Source of the DNA: Eleginops maclovinus
Taxonomy: Eukaryota; Chordata; Actinopteri; Perciformes; Eleginopidae
Length of the DNA: 64,000 nt
Reading direction: 5' to 3'
NCBI RefSeq assembly: GCF_036324505.1
Contig: NC_086355.1
Location: forward strand, 19,024,518 to 19,088,517
The notes under the pieces were generated by a model that was not told the origin of the DNA, did not search any database, and saw only the letters and a program-made list of their open reading frames with translations. The position numbers and the translations under genes were made by a program. Shown piece by piece: positions 1-13,568 of this stretch; position 1 is the stretch's first letter, and every line of letters starts with the position of its first letter.

Positions 1-1410
1 AATGCACGTGTCATCTCCACAGATGCCAGCGATGTCAGTGGCACAGCCTCAGGCCAACGGGTGGTCCTGTCAACCACGGTCAACAGGTAGGTGAAACCCT
101 GAGAGGAGGGCAGAGGGCCGACCAGATCAATGTTAACATGGTCAAACCGTCTCTCTGGCACTGGGAACAACTCTAACGGGGCTTTAGTGTGGCGGTGTAC
201 TTTGGCCCGTTGGCACTCAACACAGGTGTTAGCCCAGTCCCGAACGTCCTTCTTAAGGCCGTGCCAAACAAATTTTGCCGCAACCAGCCTCTGTGACGCT
301 TTAGAACCAGGGTGGGAGAGACCATGGACGGCATCAAAAACTTGTCGTCGCCAAGCCATGGGAATGATTGGCCGAGGGGAGCCTGTGGAGACGTCACACA
401 GGAGCGTGGTGCTGGTATCGCCAAAAACCACATACTCCATCATCAGCCCAGTAGTTGAGCTCTTAAGGTGTTGCACGTCTGGGTCTGTGGTCTGGTCCAC
501 TGCCATTCGGCTGTAATCCAAACCAAGATGGACTGCCCCTGCCACAGCCCGTGACAGGCAGTCAGCCACCTGGTTGTCCTTATCTGCAACGTGCTGTAAA
601 TCCGTGGTGAACTCGGAAATGTAGCACAGATGACGTTGCTGGCGGGCGGACCACGGCTCAGCCACCTTGGCCATGGCGAAAGTCAGCGGCTTGTGGTCGA
701 CAAAAGTGGTGAAGTGTCGCCCTTCCAGCAGGGAACGAAAGTGTCTGATGGCGAGGTAGAGGCCAAGCAGCTCCCGGTCGAAGGTGCTGTACTTCCGTTC
801 ACTGGGGCGCAACTGACGGCTGAAGAAAGCAAGCGGATGCCAGGCCCCGCCTACACACTGCTCGTAGACGGCACCAACAGCGTAGTCTGAGGCGTCCGAG
901 GTGATGGCAATGGAGGCTGAGGGAGAAGGTTGTGCCAGCATGGCGGCGTTCGCCAGGGCTGTCTTTGTGTCAGCAAAAGCTTTGACCCTGCTTTCAGTCC
1001 AGTCTACACCGTGCTTGGGCTTACCTTTCAAGGCCTCGTGCAAGGGCCGCATGAACTGGGCGGCTCGAGGAATGAACCGGTGGTAAAAATTCCCCATGCC
1101 CAGGAACTCCTGCAGGGCCTTGACAGTGAGCGGGCGTGAAAACTGTGTCACCGCCTCCACCTTTGATGGGAGAGGGACTGCACCATCCTTGGTGACTCTG
1201 TGTCCCAGGAAATCGATGGTGGAGAGACCGAATTGGCACTTGGCGGGGTTAACAATTAGCCCATGTTGGCTGAGGCACTCAAAAAGTGTTCTGAGGTGCG
1301 CGAGATGCTGAGCTTTGGACGTGCTTGCTACCAGGATGTCGTCCAAGTACACAAAAAGAAAAGGCAGGTCTCGTAGGACAGAGTCCATGAGGCGTTGAAA
1401 AGATTGAGCA
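1..1410 (-). pseudogene. Gypsy pol remainder: RT palm, RNase H, integrase N-terminus
   Basis: In a frame shifted from the upstream part, the minus strand shows the RT catalytic YLDD (about 1345), an RNase H-like region around 1000-780 (DASD, then FFSRQL and DREL), and an integrase zinc-binding motif of H-H-C-C type at about 330-215 (HGLSHPGS ... CVECQRAK). The first integrase core motif (NIDLVGPL) lies at about 135-110. The window ends before the remaining catalytic residues. A non-functional fragment, described only. Confidence 0.8.
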
Positions 1411-1416
1411 GCATTT

Positions 1417-2904
1417 TTAAGGCCAATGAAAAAGGCCAAATGGCGTGATAACTGCTGTTTTGGGAATGTCCAGTGAGTGTACCGGCACCTGATGATCACC
1501 CCGGACGAGGTCAACCTTGGAAAAAATCACCATACCAGCCAGGTGTGATGAAAAATCCTGTATGTTCGGGACTGGGTATCGGTCAGGTGTCGTTGCCTCA
1601 TTAAGCCGCCGGTAGTCGCCACACGGGCGCCAGCCGCCACCGGGTTTGGGGACGATGTGGAGGGGTGACGCCCACGGGCTGTCGGATCGGCGGACTATGC
1701 CCAGGCGCTCCATGTTAGCAAACTCAGCCTTTGCAACGGCAAGCTTGGTCGGGTCGAGGCGCCGAGCACGGGCGTAAACGGGTGGACCAGTAGTGGCGAG
1801 ATGGTGCTCCACACCATGCTTCACGGCAGACGCCGAGAAAGTGGGCTGAGTGAGGGCCGGGAAACCAGCCAGTAGACGTTGGAAGTCATCTGAGGATGAG
1901 AGCATGCTAGACAGTTGTATGGAGTCAGCCCCGCTGAGCGTGCACATATATGAACAAAACGTGACAGCGTCAATCAAACGGCGGTTCTTGACATCCACTA
2001 ACAGTCCGTGTGCACACAAAAAATCGGCACCAAGGAGGGGAAAAGCAATGTTGGCTGTAACAAAATCCCAGCCAAACCGATGCCCTCCGAAACACAACTC
2101 AACATATCTCTTTCCATATGTGCGGATGGGGGTCCCATTAGCAGCTTCCATAGGGGGGCCATGGCTGTCGGTCGCAATGTCCAAACGGGATGCAGGCAGG
2201 ACGCTCCTCTGTGCTCCCGTGTCGCACAGGAAATGCTGTCCGGAGATGCTGTCACGGATGAAAAGCAGCCTGCCTACACGGCCAACGCTCATGGCCACTA
2301 CTGAGCGCCGGCCCTGGCGTTTCCCGACCCGCCGACGAGATGTTGCAGCAATGAGTGCAGAATCGTCCTGTGGCACAGGAACGACGTGCGCGGGAAGGAG
2401 CGCCGCCATGACACAGTGCCCTTGACTCGCCAGGAAAAATGTATCAGCCTCTTCAGCCAGTCTCCGACAATCAGTGATTGTGGTGTTTGCTAATGCAGCT
2501 CTGACTTGGGAAGGCAGCTGACGCAGAAAAAGTTGCATGAAAAGAAAATCGGGTCTGTGCTCACCTAGGAGATCCAGCATACGGTCCATGAGCTCAGACG
2601 GTTTGCTGTCACCCAGTCCCTGAAGGGAGAAAAGCCTGCTGGCTCTCTCAGCATCTGACAGTTCAAAAGTTTTCAACAGGTGGGCTTTAAGTGTTGCATA
2701 CTTTTCAGCTGCGGGAGGATTTTTAAGGAGGCTCACCACTCTGGATGCTGTTGAATTTCCAAGAGCTGATACAACGTAGTAGTAACGTGTAGTATCAACG
2801 GTGATTTCACGCAACGCGAACTGCGCTTCAGTCTGGGCAAACCATGCTGACGCAGATGATTCCCAGAATTCGGGGAGTTTGAGGGTAACAGCGTTCACCG
2901 TCAT
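1417..2904 (-). pseudogene. Gypsy gag-pol reading frame (gag, protease, start of RT), truncated by frameshift
   Basis: The open frame runs from an ATG at 2904. The first ~150 residues resemble the helical gag of fish Gypsy elements. A retropepsin with the active-site string FLCDTGAQ follows, then the RT fingers region with WASPLHIVPKPGGGWRPCGD and the first RT aspartate (SKVDLVRGDHQ). The frame stops at 1417 shortly after TPFGLF. RT continues in another frame to the left, including YLDD near 1345, so the break is an indel. No CCHC zinc knuckle is visible between gag and protease, suggesting an internal deletion there as well. An upstream in-frame TTG at 2949 is not a credible start. Confidence 0.8.
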
Positions 2905-2951
2905 TTTCGTGTCGTGTCTGTTGTGTCTCTGGATACGTCCAGCAAACAAAG

Positions 2952-2964
2952 GTCGGGGTCACCA
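2952..2964 (-). promoter_or_regulatory. Gypsy primer binding site, tRNA-Trp type
   Basis: The minus strand reads TGGTGACCCCGAC directly after the LTR end. These 13 bases are complementary to the 3' end of eukaryotic tRNA-Trp including CCA, as I remember that tRNA. The match stops after 13 bases. Confidence 0.6.
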
Positions 2965-2965
2965 G

Positions 2966-3253
2966 TGTGGAGATCGTATTGAAACGCAGGAGACGTTCAT
3001 TACAGTTGAGCACACGAATACGTGTCTCGTTTAATCACAGTAAAAGTTAACAAAACAAGATGGCGCTGTCCTGTAAACCAACAAGCATGGGGCTCCACGT
3101 CATCGTAAACACAGATTAATTAAAGGGACCACGATCCCTTTTTACAGTCGTACTTTCAAGCATAAACCAACGGTCATACTTACAGGCATGAAACAGCAGT
3201 GTGTAGAACCACACTTAAGAAGGAGGTGAATTATGTATATTACATTCACTACA
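2966..3253 (-). repeat. Gypsy 5' LTR
   Basis: On the minus strand the segment begins TGTAGTGAATGTAATATA and ends CTCCACA just before the primer binding site, giving a typical TG...CA LTR of about 288 bases. The right-hand limit rests on the TGTAGTG start. I cannot compare it with the partner LTR, which is outside the window. Confidence 0.65.
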
Positions 3254-6200
3254 GACAGTCGTAAATTCAAAATGCAGGATATTGTATTTTCCCCTTCCGG
3301 CTTCGGTTCAATAACCCAATTTGTCCAATTAAGTGGACAGGCAAGCTCTTCTTTTGGAGGCCGTTGTATTTATTAAAAACTGTTACACATATGCCTTTTG
3401 TTGTTGCTGTTCCGCTCACTTCTCAATACACATACACGCTCGCTCACTCTCGCTCGCTCTACCATGCACACACGCATGCAGCGCCACTCCCTCTCTCTCT
3501 CTCAGGGGATGGGCGCTATGCCTCTGCATGACCCTTATAGCAGAACACCAGATAGTACACAGTGTTAAACGAGTGAAATGTTGCTTCACGAATTTCAACA
3601 CTTAATACTGTCACCTTGATTCCAAATTCTACCTGTATTTGCCAAACTGAATTAGTTTATAGAGAGAAAAACATTTTGACTAAAGTTGACTAAAATGTAA
3701 TGATTTTTCATTGACTAAAACTGGACTAAAACGTTTTGAGTTGTTGTCGACTAAAACTGGACTAAAACTATGAAGGATAAAAAGGACTAAAATGTGACTA
3801 AAACTAATGACCATTTTCGTCCAAAGACTAAGACTAAATCTAAAATAGCTGCCAAAATTAACACTGAAACAAACAAACTTGTTTCAAAATGTAAAGCTGT
3901 TTGCCCTAAACCTTGGTCTTGTCTTGGTTGAAAAACAAAGTATATATATATATAAAGATCAATAGTAAAGTTTTACTGCAGAAAAGGAGAATGATGAGGT
4001 GATGGCCTCATCTTGAAATCTGCAGCTTGTGACTTTGCAAGTTGGCAGCTCAGAAAGCAGCAACACGTAACCTTCTAAGGTTTTTTCGAAGTCGTACCCT
4101 CATATAATATCAAACTCAAAAAGCATAATTCAACCCAAATGTCCTATGAGTAAGAATGAGGGGAATGAGATGTAGAAAACATATATTTTGCAATGGATTA
4201 ACTATTGTTGAGCTCATATTGTTAACCTTAACTCTAATTCCAGAAAAAGTTAATGGCATACCAAAAGAAAAAATATGGACCAGAATAACTGACAACAAAT
4301 AGAAGAATGGAATTCAGCCTGCCTTGCTGACTCAATCCAACATTACATCTTTAACAATTACTCTGGACTGGACCAGATTGATAGGATACTATACAGTTAC
4401 TCTCTCGCCAATAAGCCTTGCAAAAGCTGCAAGGTAGCATGGTTGTAACATCGGAACACCTGTCACAAGCTGCAGGTGGGATCAGACAGTTAATATTGTG
4501 TGAAACCTGAACAGAAAAACCAATCAGCATGGGTTCAAGACAGAGCAGCGACACTGAGATTTACAGAATCGCCTTGGGCAACACTAGGAAGAGCTTGAAT
4601 CCCATTGTAAACACAATAGATAGACACTAATTAGAAATTGCCTGAATGTTAGTGTTAGGGGAAGGAATGGGACAAATAGGATTTTATCACGGATCGCTAA
4701 CAAAAAACACTCACAAATAGAGCTTGTTGAGTTTCCATTATTGGTATAATCCTGACTTTAATTTGTCTTCACTATCACTGATCCAGCTCTATTTATGAAC
4801 TAAAATAGAACTTGGAGAACACAGACAGCCAATAAGGCCAATGCTTTATTGACATGATCCTTGGTTGGTACCATTTCCAGAGCAGGAAAGTGTTTTTTTA
4901 GGACTTGTGTGTGGTCATTATTAAACAAACTGTTTTTGTATTTCCTTGGCGATTGTGGCTCTGAGCTATGACACACAGCATTTCCGTGAATTTTCCCATT
5001 CATGAACATTTTTTTCAGATGAGTGCAACTTAATGCTTGTATCTGCTCGTGAATCTATCTGTTTCAACCTTTAATGGGTTCTTCCTTGGGTCATGCAACA
5101 CCCTTCTACTAAGAACTAAGAGTCAGTATTGTTTTGCTTATCGCACTGACAGGAAAACAAGCAAACAAATGAAGCCGAAAAATATACTTCTTTGGAGGTG
5201 TAAGAACAAAACAAAATGCAATATATCTGCAGAATCAAAGAAAACTGAGGGTAAAAATCCATGTTTTCATTTTGAACAGTCCATATGTGTCACTATGAGT
5301 GTTTGATCCAGCATCCAGAATTGTATTCAGTTTAATCCCAAGAGTTGATGATTGAAGCTGTGTAGCAAACCATCCCTTACATCAATGGTTAATGGCACAG
5401 CTCAGGTGTAGGACAATACTCATACACTCGTTCAAAGGCGCAACCCTACATCATTCCAATACCGTTTACATACAAACACCATAGATACATGTTTTCACAT
5501 AGTAGCTTTATAGAGATATTTTATATCCCGTTATCAGTTTAATTCAAACTTTTCTAACCCTAAAGAATGTTTTATCTTGATAAAAAAACACACTTACACA
5601 TGGCTATTTTTACTTTGTGTAAAAAGTTTATAATTTATTCAAGTACATAATAATATAAGAAAAGCTTAATAAAAAACATAAATCTACTTCATTACTGTTC
5701 CAGGGCAGGATATTATCCACTAATGGAAAGAGAAACGACCAGGCCTGACATCGTTCGGGGAACATTAGGACTGTGATGTATTTCTCTGACATTATCAGCT
5801 GTGTTGTAAAGATTTCACACACCCACAGAACAAGGGCCTGGAGCACAAACACTAACCACCCCCAGTGTAAGACACATATGTATAGATTCATGCACACATG
5901 GCCCAGCAAAGTCATTAACGATCAGCTAGATGTTTTCCATACTTCTCAATGTACCGCTTCAACAACTGTAATCATATCTCCAACCTACGCAATTTGGTGT
6001 CATGTGAGGATAGCACATCTATAAGTGTATGTGAGTGTGAGGATTTGTCTGTGTCATATTGTCACTGTAGAGGAGGAAGGGAGAAGTGACTGTAGCATCT
6101 GGTGTGAGAAAGCGAGAAGGCTGAAGAAAATCCCAGCTATGCTTAGAGGAGCTTTAGAGCGAGTGACATGCAGGGGATCTGTTTATTGTGACGGTACTTC

Positions 6201-8454
6201 TGCAAAAGAACCATGCCGTTAACAGCATTGTTATTAATTAATTACAGCAACACTGCATCTTAAAAATACGACTGACTCAAATGCCATAATGCATTACCAG
6301 CTACGAAATGTTTATTCCAACCATTTGAGAAAGAAAACTTGTATCAAATGATCAAGATACATGATAAGTCATACACTGATTAAATGCATACAGTCTTTCA
6401 AAATGAACTTTGGTAATAACAGCACAATATTTGGTAAACTTAGGGTTATTAGGTTACAACAGAAGTGCCAACGTTCCTTAACAAATGAGCCAAAATGGGT
6501 TTAAAATAACTACGGAATTAGCATTACTTAAGAATCTTAAGTGAAAAATAAAAAAATCCAGGTTTCACATGAGACAAATAACTACAGAGCAAATTAATAG
6601 AGGGGGATCTGTTTTTTGTGAAAGTGCCGTTCTACCAGAAAACTATGCAGTTAGAATTCAGTATAAGCAGGTGGTTTAGAATACAGCCACACCACATTTT
6701 ATACTTGCGACTGATGCAAACATCTATAAAAACTTTGTCACAATTTCCCCCATTCAACTTATATTATTGATCGAGAATAAATCAATCCAACATTTAATAT
6801 CTTCTCATACTTTATCATGGCGCTTTACAAATTGGGAGTAGATTTTAGCATATTATAGCAACTCCAGGGCAGTGGATTTATCAGTAATTATAGTAACGGA
6901 GGAGAAAAAACTAGGACTAAAACAATCATATAACTATGTTGCTTCCATAACTGGAATTTGTTCCTGTTCCAAGGGGAAAAAGGTACATTGTTACCTCATA
7001 ATTCAGGTCCATTTGCACCATTTAGTTTAAGAAGACCGAATAGTTAACATGTAATATGAGACAAAAGGTGACTCATTCTGCATTATGAGACCTTTGAACA
7101 GATAATTAAGGATAGCCAAACAGAAAAATGTAACAGTAGTTTAGTTTTTGACCTGGCAAAATTAGATATCTATTCTCACAAAGAAATCAACTGCACCAGA
7201 GTTTGCTTGAAAGTGTATCAAGGCCCTTTTGTTAAGATATGTTGTTTTTGTTTTAGTATTTACATTAGTTTGAGCACATTGTGGTCTCTTTGCATTCCTT
7301 TATAACAAAAACTGCATTGTCATTACATTTAAGATGAAGTGTATTTTGTTCTGGTTTCTTTTTTTGATGTATCACTATTTTACTTTTAGAATCAAAGTTT
7401 GCAGAACTCACCTTGGAATAAGGAGCCTGCAGTTTATGTCATGTCTGAAAACCATAAGTCAATGTTGAGTTAATTAATTTTCGTCCATAAATCAAAATTG
7501 AACCAAAATGAGTAATACAAATAATAATCCAAACCCAACCAGGTCGTTTTGCTGATGCTTTGTTTCATTTTGTTTCAATTGACCACGTTCAACAAGTGTT
7601 TAAAACTGCAACTGTAATCCGGGGAGAAAAAAACACAATCAACAGTTGGTAACCATACCAGGTTTTTTATATTGAGGTCTTACAAGGAAAATCAATTTAT
7701 TTTCAAACGTCGAGCTTCCATGATGTATTCACAGGTCACTTACAGCAGGGATCATGTGGTAGCTACAGTATGCAGAGCATCCATCACCTGAGTGACCCCA
7801 CTGTATGCCTGAGAAGTCAAAGTACCCTTGTCCCCATTCTGTCAACAGTAAGATACTATACAGTGATATTCCACGCCGCAGAAGCAGCACACTTTACACA
7901 GACCTATTGCTATTCCTAATTGCTCGTAAATGGAAAATACAGTGTCAGCACATGATTACAACTCATTGGTTGTAAAAGACAGCACTCTCTTCAGCGAACA
8001 ATACTTAGATAAAGCACAGAACTAAAGATTAACATACCAGTCAACAGCCAGTCTGTGGCCCCATTCAGCTTCTCTATTCAACATTGTCTGCTAGTGTTTA
8101 ACCCTTCTGTACTCTTAACATTCTGTCAACTCCCCTTGTCCTAAAGGTCAGAAAGGACCACTTAACCCCCAAAATAAAGCAGCTCAAGTAGAGCCCAAAC
8201 TATTTAGCCAGAAGAATGAACCTGTCATTCATTTCAAACTTTGTTGTGAAGGGGATAAGCCAGAGAACGTTTTGTGTTTTGTTTGAGTTCATTCAGTTAC
8301 ACACATTCTGAGTTTGTGTCTGTGTTGGGTAAAAAATGACCCAAGGACAAGGGTCTTTATCCGGTGATTTACAGCTTCTATGGAAAAACAGACAAAGGCA
8401 ACTTATATTTTATTTTACAAAATGATCACTAAAGTGGCTGGTGGAGTGTCCCTT
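3254..8454. other. Non-coding AT-rich stretch, probably tmem163 intron 2
   Basis: No spliced exon or convincing open frame is seen on either strand. It contains one interspersed repeat (about 3660-3860), a short (TA)n run near 3941-3953, and otherwise unremarkable AT-rich DNA. I looked for tmem163 exon 3 on the minus strand here and did not find it. Confidence 0.5.
3660..3860. repeat. Interspersed repeat rich in ACTAAAA units
   Basis: Degenerate copies of GACTAAAAC/T-like units recur about every 10-20 bases, followed by a segment reading GACTAAGACTAAATC and AAAATAGCTGCC. This composition matches a repeat often seen in teleost introns. I cannot assign a family by eye and the ends are approximate. 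Confidence 0.5.
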
Positions 8455-8715
8455 AAAGGGGACCTATTTTGCTCATTTTCAGGTTTCATATTTGTATTTT
8501 GTCTCTACTGTGACACAAAAAAAGGTCTTAATTTCTCTCATACTGCCTGTGCTGCAGCGGTTCTTTTCACCCTCTTTCTGAAACCAGAGCCCAGTCTGCT
8601 CTGATTGGTTAGAGAGTAGGAGAGAAACTCTGCCTTTGCAGACCATTTACATGCACAAAAACCTGTATAACAGACTACAGGACATTTTAAAAAACCCAGA
8701 AAGCATAATAGGGCA
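8455..8715 (+). mobile_element. MITE (copy 1 of a family also present at 39598-39983)
   Basis: The left end AAAGGGGACCTATTTTGC and right end GCATAATAGGGC are inverted repeats of one another. The interior contains AGCCCAGTCTGCTCTGATTG, which reappears in reverse complement inside 39598-39983. It is shorter than the other copy (about 261 against 386 bases). I see no coding capacity, so this is a non-autonomous DNA element of unassigned superfamily. Confidence 0.7.
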
Positions 8716-10959
8716 TCATTCAGAGAGCACAATGGATTAGTGTTAAAGACAGAGGTAATGACTGAAACACTGAGCCTTTATGTTGAGTCGTAGATTGCAA
8801 TCATCAGAATTATCCGCGAGGAGTATGATATCTGTCTTTTCATCTGCAATATTTTTATTGTGTATCCAATTCATGTCTTGAAAGTCAGGATTCAGGGCAA
8901 ATCCTCTACTTCTAATTCCTGGGGCATCTGATAATAGGGATTCATAGTGAATGGACATCTTTAACATAATAACAGGTTTCTCTTTCAGCAGCTGGCAGAT
9001 AATAATACTCTTTCTCTATCACTTGTTGTGGTGTAGTGAGGCACTTGAAGCATTTTAGTATAGTTTTCCTTGCTTGATTCCTGTAGCCTCATGGTTGAAT
9101 CCAATAATTGTGAGTATCTTTGAGTAATCTAAATCGAGAAATAAAGTTTTGTGCGGTCAAGGTTGATTTAGTTAGTACAAATCATGTCTTTCTGTCTTTT
9201 TAAAATGAAAGTTATCAATAGGTTTGCTCAAAAGCTTTTAAAATGGTGGGTCACAAGTTATGACAAACAGTATTCTAATTAGATGGCACATTGGAACACC
9301 TCTAAGTACCATCAATCTGTATGTGCCTTAAATTAGTGGTGTGAAATAGGCATTGATTTTTAATAGCATTCAATAAATGTTGATTTGAAAGAAAAATAAT
9401 GTATCAGCACTGAATATAATGAGTAACCATTAACAAACAGTGTAAACAAATCCTGCAGGATCGGTATCTTATGAAACATTCGTTGGAAACTATTTACAAC
9501 AAATGTCCAGCAACATGTGTCAATTTCTGCTAATATATATTGGAGAATGCTATTTGTTTGTTGAAGCAAACAATCAAATTGTTGAATATTAGATCACTGT
9601 TTTAATAATTACCAGCCTTATCTAAATATGGAAAGGGAAACGTCCTGCTGTTGACGAAGGGTTCCAAGACTGGTTTTATGATTTGTTTTAAACATTATTA
9701 CACATGTCAAGGAGACTTTGAAGTGCTCTTACTTCTGACATGGAACCGGAAAGTTCCAGTTTCACTTTGGCTTTCTATCGTTAGTTTGTTTAAGACACAC
9801 GCAGTCAAAACTTACTTGCAAAGCTTTCCGAAGAGAAGGGACATGTTTAGAAATGTACGCATGCACTGTTTTCAAAGTAGGGTTCCATATTTAGAGGAAA
9901 CTATTGGATTAGCAAAGGGTTAGGGCTATAGGGTTAGGGTTAACTACGGAAGTGCCCAGTTACTTCACAAACAATTCAACATATCAAATAAGGATTACGC
10001 CTTACATAAGCACGTAAATTACGAAGCATATAAATCTATTGAAGTTTCAAATATGACATAAATAGGGTCTTCTGGGTAGAAGTCTGGTGTTTTTGGACCC
10101 ACCTATACACCAGACCTTCTCACTACTCAAATGTCTTCAAAGTTTGTTAAAAACACAAGAACAAATCACACTTCATTATGTTTTGTAAGTATAGCCCTGA
10201 ACAATGTATGAGAACAATCTCAACTGCTTACTTCAATCGAAAAGTAAGTAGCATCTTTCGAAATTTGGCAGAGGTATGCTGCTGGCGTATTAATTTCTGT
10301 GTCACAGGAATGTAAATAGACCTTGAGAACTGAAGTAAACAAGTATATAATTATGGAGAAGATGCTGTTTGAAGGGTGCAAACGCAATACTTTGCTCGTT
10401 CCTTGCCAACACATATGCATACAAAAATGCATTTCTATCACACATTCACAGACACAGTACCTCTTGAATGCCCACAGATATATACTATACATACAAATCT
10501 CAGTGCTCGTCGTGTACAATCAGAATGATCCTGATAATCGTTGACAGAAAATAGCTGGTTACTTCACAGGATAGGTTTAAGAAGTCTTGATGTACTTCAT
10601 GCATAACAAAAATACAAATGCAATAGAATAATAAGTATTCCCTGGTTATTAAAATCAGACAGTAATGCCCCACTGATACACACCTAAGCAGAAGATTATA
10701 AACAAAGAGAGAGAACTAATACAACATAGTTAAATCAGCTTAATGTATGGAAACGGGTGAAAAATCAAAAGAAAGCTACAGGCACAGAAATGATTGCGGT
10801 GAAACACCAAGAAGCAAATTGTTTTGATTTCCAAGTCTGACACCATATAGCCTAACAACTCCCTGCTGGCAACTCAGTATTTACTTTTAAAAATAGACTG
10901 CACTGGGACGGAAGGGAAAACAAATGAATAAATGATTGTGTTTGGGGTTGGGTGTACGA

Positions 10960-11127
10960 GGAAGGACATAGAAGAAGATGAGTGAAAGATAAATAAGGAG
11001 GAGGTTTGGGCGGAGAGGAAGAAAGTAGGGAAAGTGGGTGGAACCAGGGGATTGGGGGAGTAAAACGCAGCGGGAGGTAGAATTGGAGCAAGACAGTGAG
11101 GGAGGGAGGAAGGGGGGGGGGGGGGGG
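10960..11127 (+). repeat. Polypurine tract with long G homopolymer
   Basis: A strongly purine-biased strand (GGAGG, GAGGAAG and GGGAGG words) ends in an uninterrupted run of G at about 11111-11127. Low-complexity sequence of this type can form triplex or G-quadruplex structures. No function is claimed. Confidence 0.7.
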
Positions 11128-12959
11128 TGTACGGCTGAGTTTCTGCAGTGTCTGCCTTGATATGATGAATGGCCTTTCAGGGTAGAGCTGAATGCAAACA
11201 TCTCTATTGTGTACACTCTGCTTGGTGTGATTCATCACTTGTTTTTTTGCCCTGGCTATGCTTTCCTTTCGGATCTAGAAAATGAGAAGCAGCAGGTGCA
11301 TCTCAAATGATCAAAAACGAATCTTGATAATATCTATCACAGCATTTAAAAGCCTGACATAGAGAATTGAAATCATGTTACAGACATTTCCTGACTCGTT
11401 TATTCTTGTCTAGCATTATTCATGGTGTGAATAGCAATTTATCTAAATCACGTCACTCTGAAAAACTCAAGTCACATTTATATAAAGGATAAGGCTAGAG
11501 TTGTTCTGAATGGTTTTTATTTCCAATAAATCCCCTTAAACACCAAACCCAACATTGCATTATATAGTCTCCTATAGTGTTTCCTGTATAGACTCACGCT
11601 TGTTTGTATTCAAGACATTAGTCTTATAGAGCAAAAAGCACATATATGGTTTAATTATACAAGACGTTAAAGTAATTGCTTGAAACTGCTGAGCATGAAA
11701 GTTTTTTTAAACTAACATTATTCACAATGTAGAAAATATCTACTGTTGAAATAAAATCAGCCACTGAAGATCTACCTCTGTTTCTGCATCGATTCTGCTC
11801 TGATGTGTTTATTTTTCAAGCAAATACAGTAAGTGAACAAATATGTATTACATGACATCAAAATAAGATTAGAACCAAATATATTGGAGAAATATTCAAT
11901 AAAAACCTATAAAAGAGTGGGTTTTTCCCTCACCAACAGGACAGTGAGGAAACTGACAAGTGGAATTATACATATGAAGTTACTTGTTGCATTTATTCAC
12001 TATTTACCAAAACACACTGTGTGTATTGCTGTGGTCGAACAAACCATGTTGAATGCATAAAACCATTAAAAAAACGATTTTCTAAAAAGTTTGAATCCTG
12101 CATTGATCTTTACTTGATAGTAGCAGTTTTCTTCCCTGCAATTTCCTTGGGTATTTCTACATTTCTTGGCATATAATACACTGGAATATTTAGAAATCAT
12201 TGGCAAAAATCAACCCGTCGCCTAATGCATGTGCATGACTGTACACAACAAAAAACACAATAAGACCGGTAGCCACTTGTAAAAACATTGCACACTAATA
12301 CTACCAGTGGTCAACAACTGGTAGTCCCTTGACTAAGTTGGGAAGATGCATCAGAATTCCTTCATTCGAAAATGTAAATTTTTACAGCAAAATAGAAAAA
12401 ATTAAAGTGGTCGGCACACATTAATAAACTAAAAAAATAAGTACACACACAAGTACAAAAGAAAAACTTAAGAAAAACTAAATGTTTAGGACAAGTAAAA
12501 ACACCAAATGCAAGACAGCAGAAAAAAAGGTGAAACAAAAAAGGAGGTTGACTAAGACTAAAAGTCCAAATATATTTTCACCAAGGTACTGGCTGCATTC
12601 AAACACAGAATGTAAGCTACAGTAAAATATATACATAAAATTAAAGATTATGTGTCCACTGCAAACAGTCAATAACCTCTTCCAATGGCTTCCAACATGT
12701 TTCTGTCTGACGCTGTAATAGTATGTGTACATGGAGACGACCAGGATTTAAAGAGTGAAGGCAGTGTGGTAGGTCTGTAAGTCAAACTAGGGTTAAATAG
12801 TGCCCTTTTTTCCAGCTCAGATAGCTATCCATAAAGTGATGGATAATTTATGATGTTGGGCTTCTGTTTTATGTATCTGGGTTGAATCAAAGTAATTACA
12901 GCTCTACTGCAGGGACAGAAAGAGAGGGGGAAAGAAATCGAAAAAAGAAAAGATATGCC

Positions 12960-13190
12960 AAGTTGTTTCTTTTTTTCGTACTTCTTTATTTTATATCTCC
13001 ATGCCTTCTTGTCCAACTTTCTCTATTTTCCTCTGTCACACAGATCTTTTTTGTGCTTTCTTCCTCTATTATGTTTCACATCCTGCTCTTGCTCTTACTG
13101 TACTTTGTGTTCCTTCTGTCTTTGCTACTCTGTCCCATTCTCTCCCTCCTTCCCTCCCCTTTTTCCCTCCTCTTTTTGTTCCTTGCTCAA
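12960..13190 (+). repeat. Pyrimidine-rich low-complexity block
   Basis: A T/C-rich stretch with repeated CTCT, TTCC and CCCTCC words. It opens several overlapping frames rich in Phe, Ser, Leu and Pro, which are compositional artefacts. Confidence 0.6.
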
Positions 13191-13568
13191 ACATGAAATG
13201 GCTGTTGGCAGTGCCCCTGATTGATCGTGTGGCAGCCCTATTAATCGACAGGCAAGCTCCTATAGCCTGCCTCGAGGGCCTGTAAGGCAATCTGAAAATC
13301 CTCCTTGTTGGTGTGCAGTCTGTGCCCCACTCTGAATATGGAAAAGCTTTTTGTGTAGTCGCTTAGCAAGCACAACGCAAATGCATGACATAAACACAAT
13401 TTAAAAATCCTCCTATACCTCCAAATGAAACAATATCTATTCAGTAACCTACACTGATTGGGTTCAGATTTGTTGTAAGAAACACAGGCTAAAAACGACA
13501 TCCATGAAATTCAACATTTCATCTCTGCCCAGAGGTAATGTATTACAGTGCAAAAACACTCCTGTGAG

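Larger units (their letters stand above)
1..3253 (-). mobile_element. Ty3/Gypsy LTR retrotransposon, 5' part, degraded
   Basis: Read on the minus strand, the order is LTR (3253-2966), primer binding site (2964-2952), gag-like region, aspartic protease, reverse transcriptase, RNase H and the start of integrase at the window edge. The second LTR must lie left of position 1, so neither full length nor target duplication can be given. The coding part is broken by a frame change near 1417 in RT, so this copy is not autonomous. It probably lies inside tmem163 intron 2. Confidence 0.9.
8716..13568. other. Non-coding AT-rich stretch, probably tmem163 intron 2
   Basis: I find no exon. Notable content is a purine-rich block ending in a run of about 17 G (10960-11127) and a pyrimidine-rich block (about 12960-13190). 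Short open frames here look like chance frames. Confidence 0.5.

Noticed and set aside
2905..2949. Upstream extension of the Gypsy gag frame
   Set aside because: It begins at TTG and overlaps the region just after the primer binding site; the ATG at 2904 is preferred.
7721..7860. Possible tmem163 exon on the minus strand (locally higher GC)
   Set aside because: Translation does not resemble any TMEM163 membrane segment, and splice sites are not consistent.
8743..8967. A 74-codon minus-strand frame next to MITE copy 1
   Set aside because: Not similar to any protein I recognise, no splice context or second exon, and within chance length for this AT-rich DNA.
9917..9944. Telomere-like GGGTTAGGG words
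   Set aside because: Only two or three imperfect units in a non-terminal position; not an interstitial telomere array.
12882..13224. Overlapping Phe/Ser/Leu/Pro-rich frames
   Set aside because: Low-complexity pyrimidine-rich DNA, no homology and no splice context.
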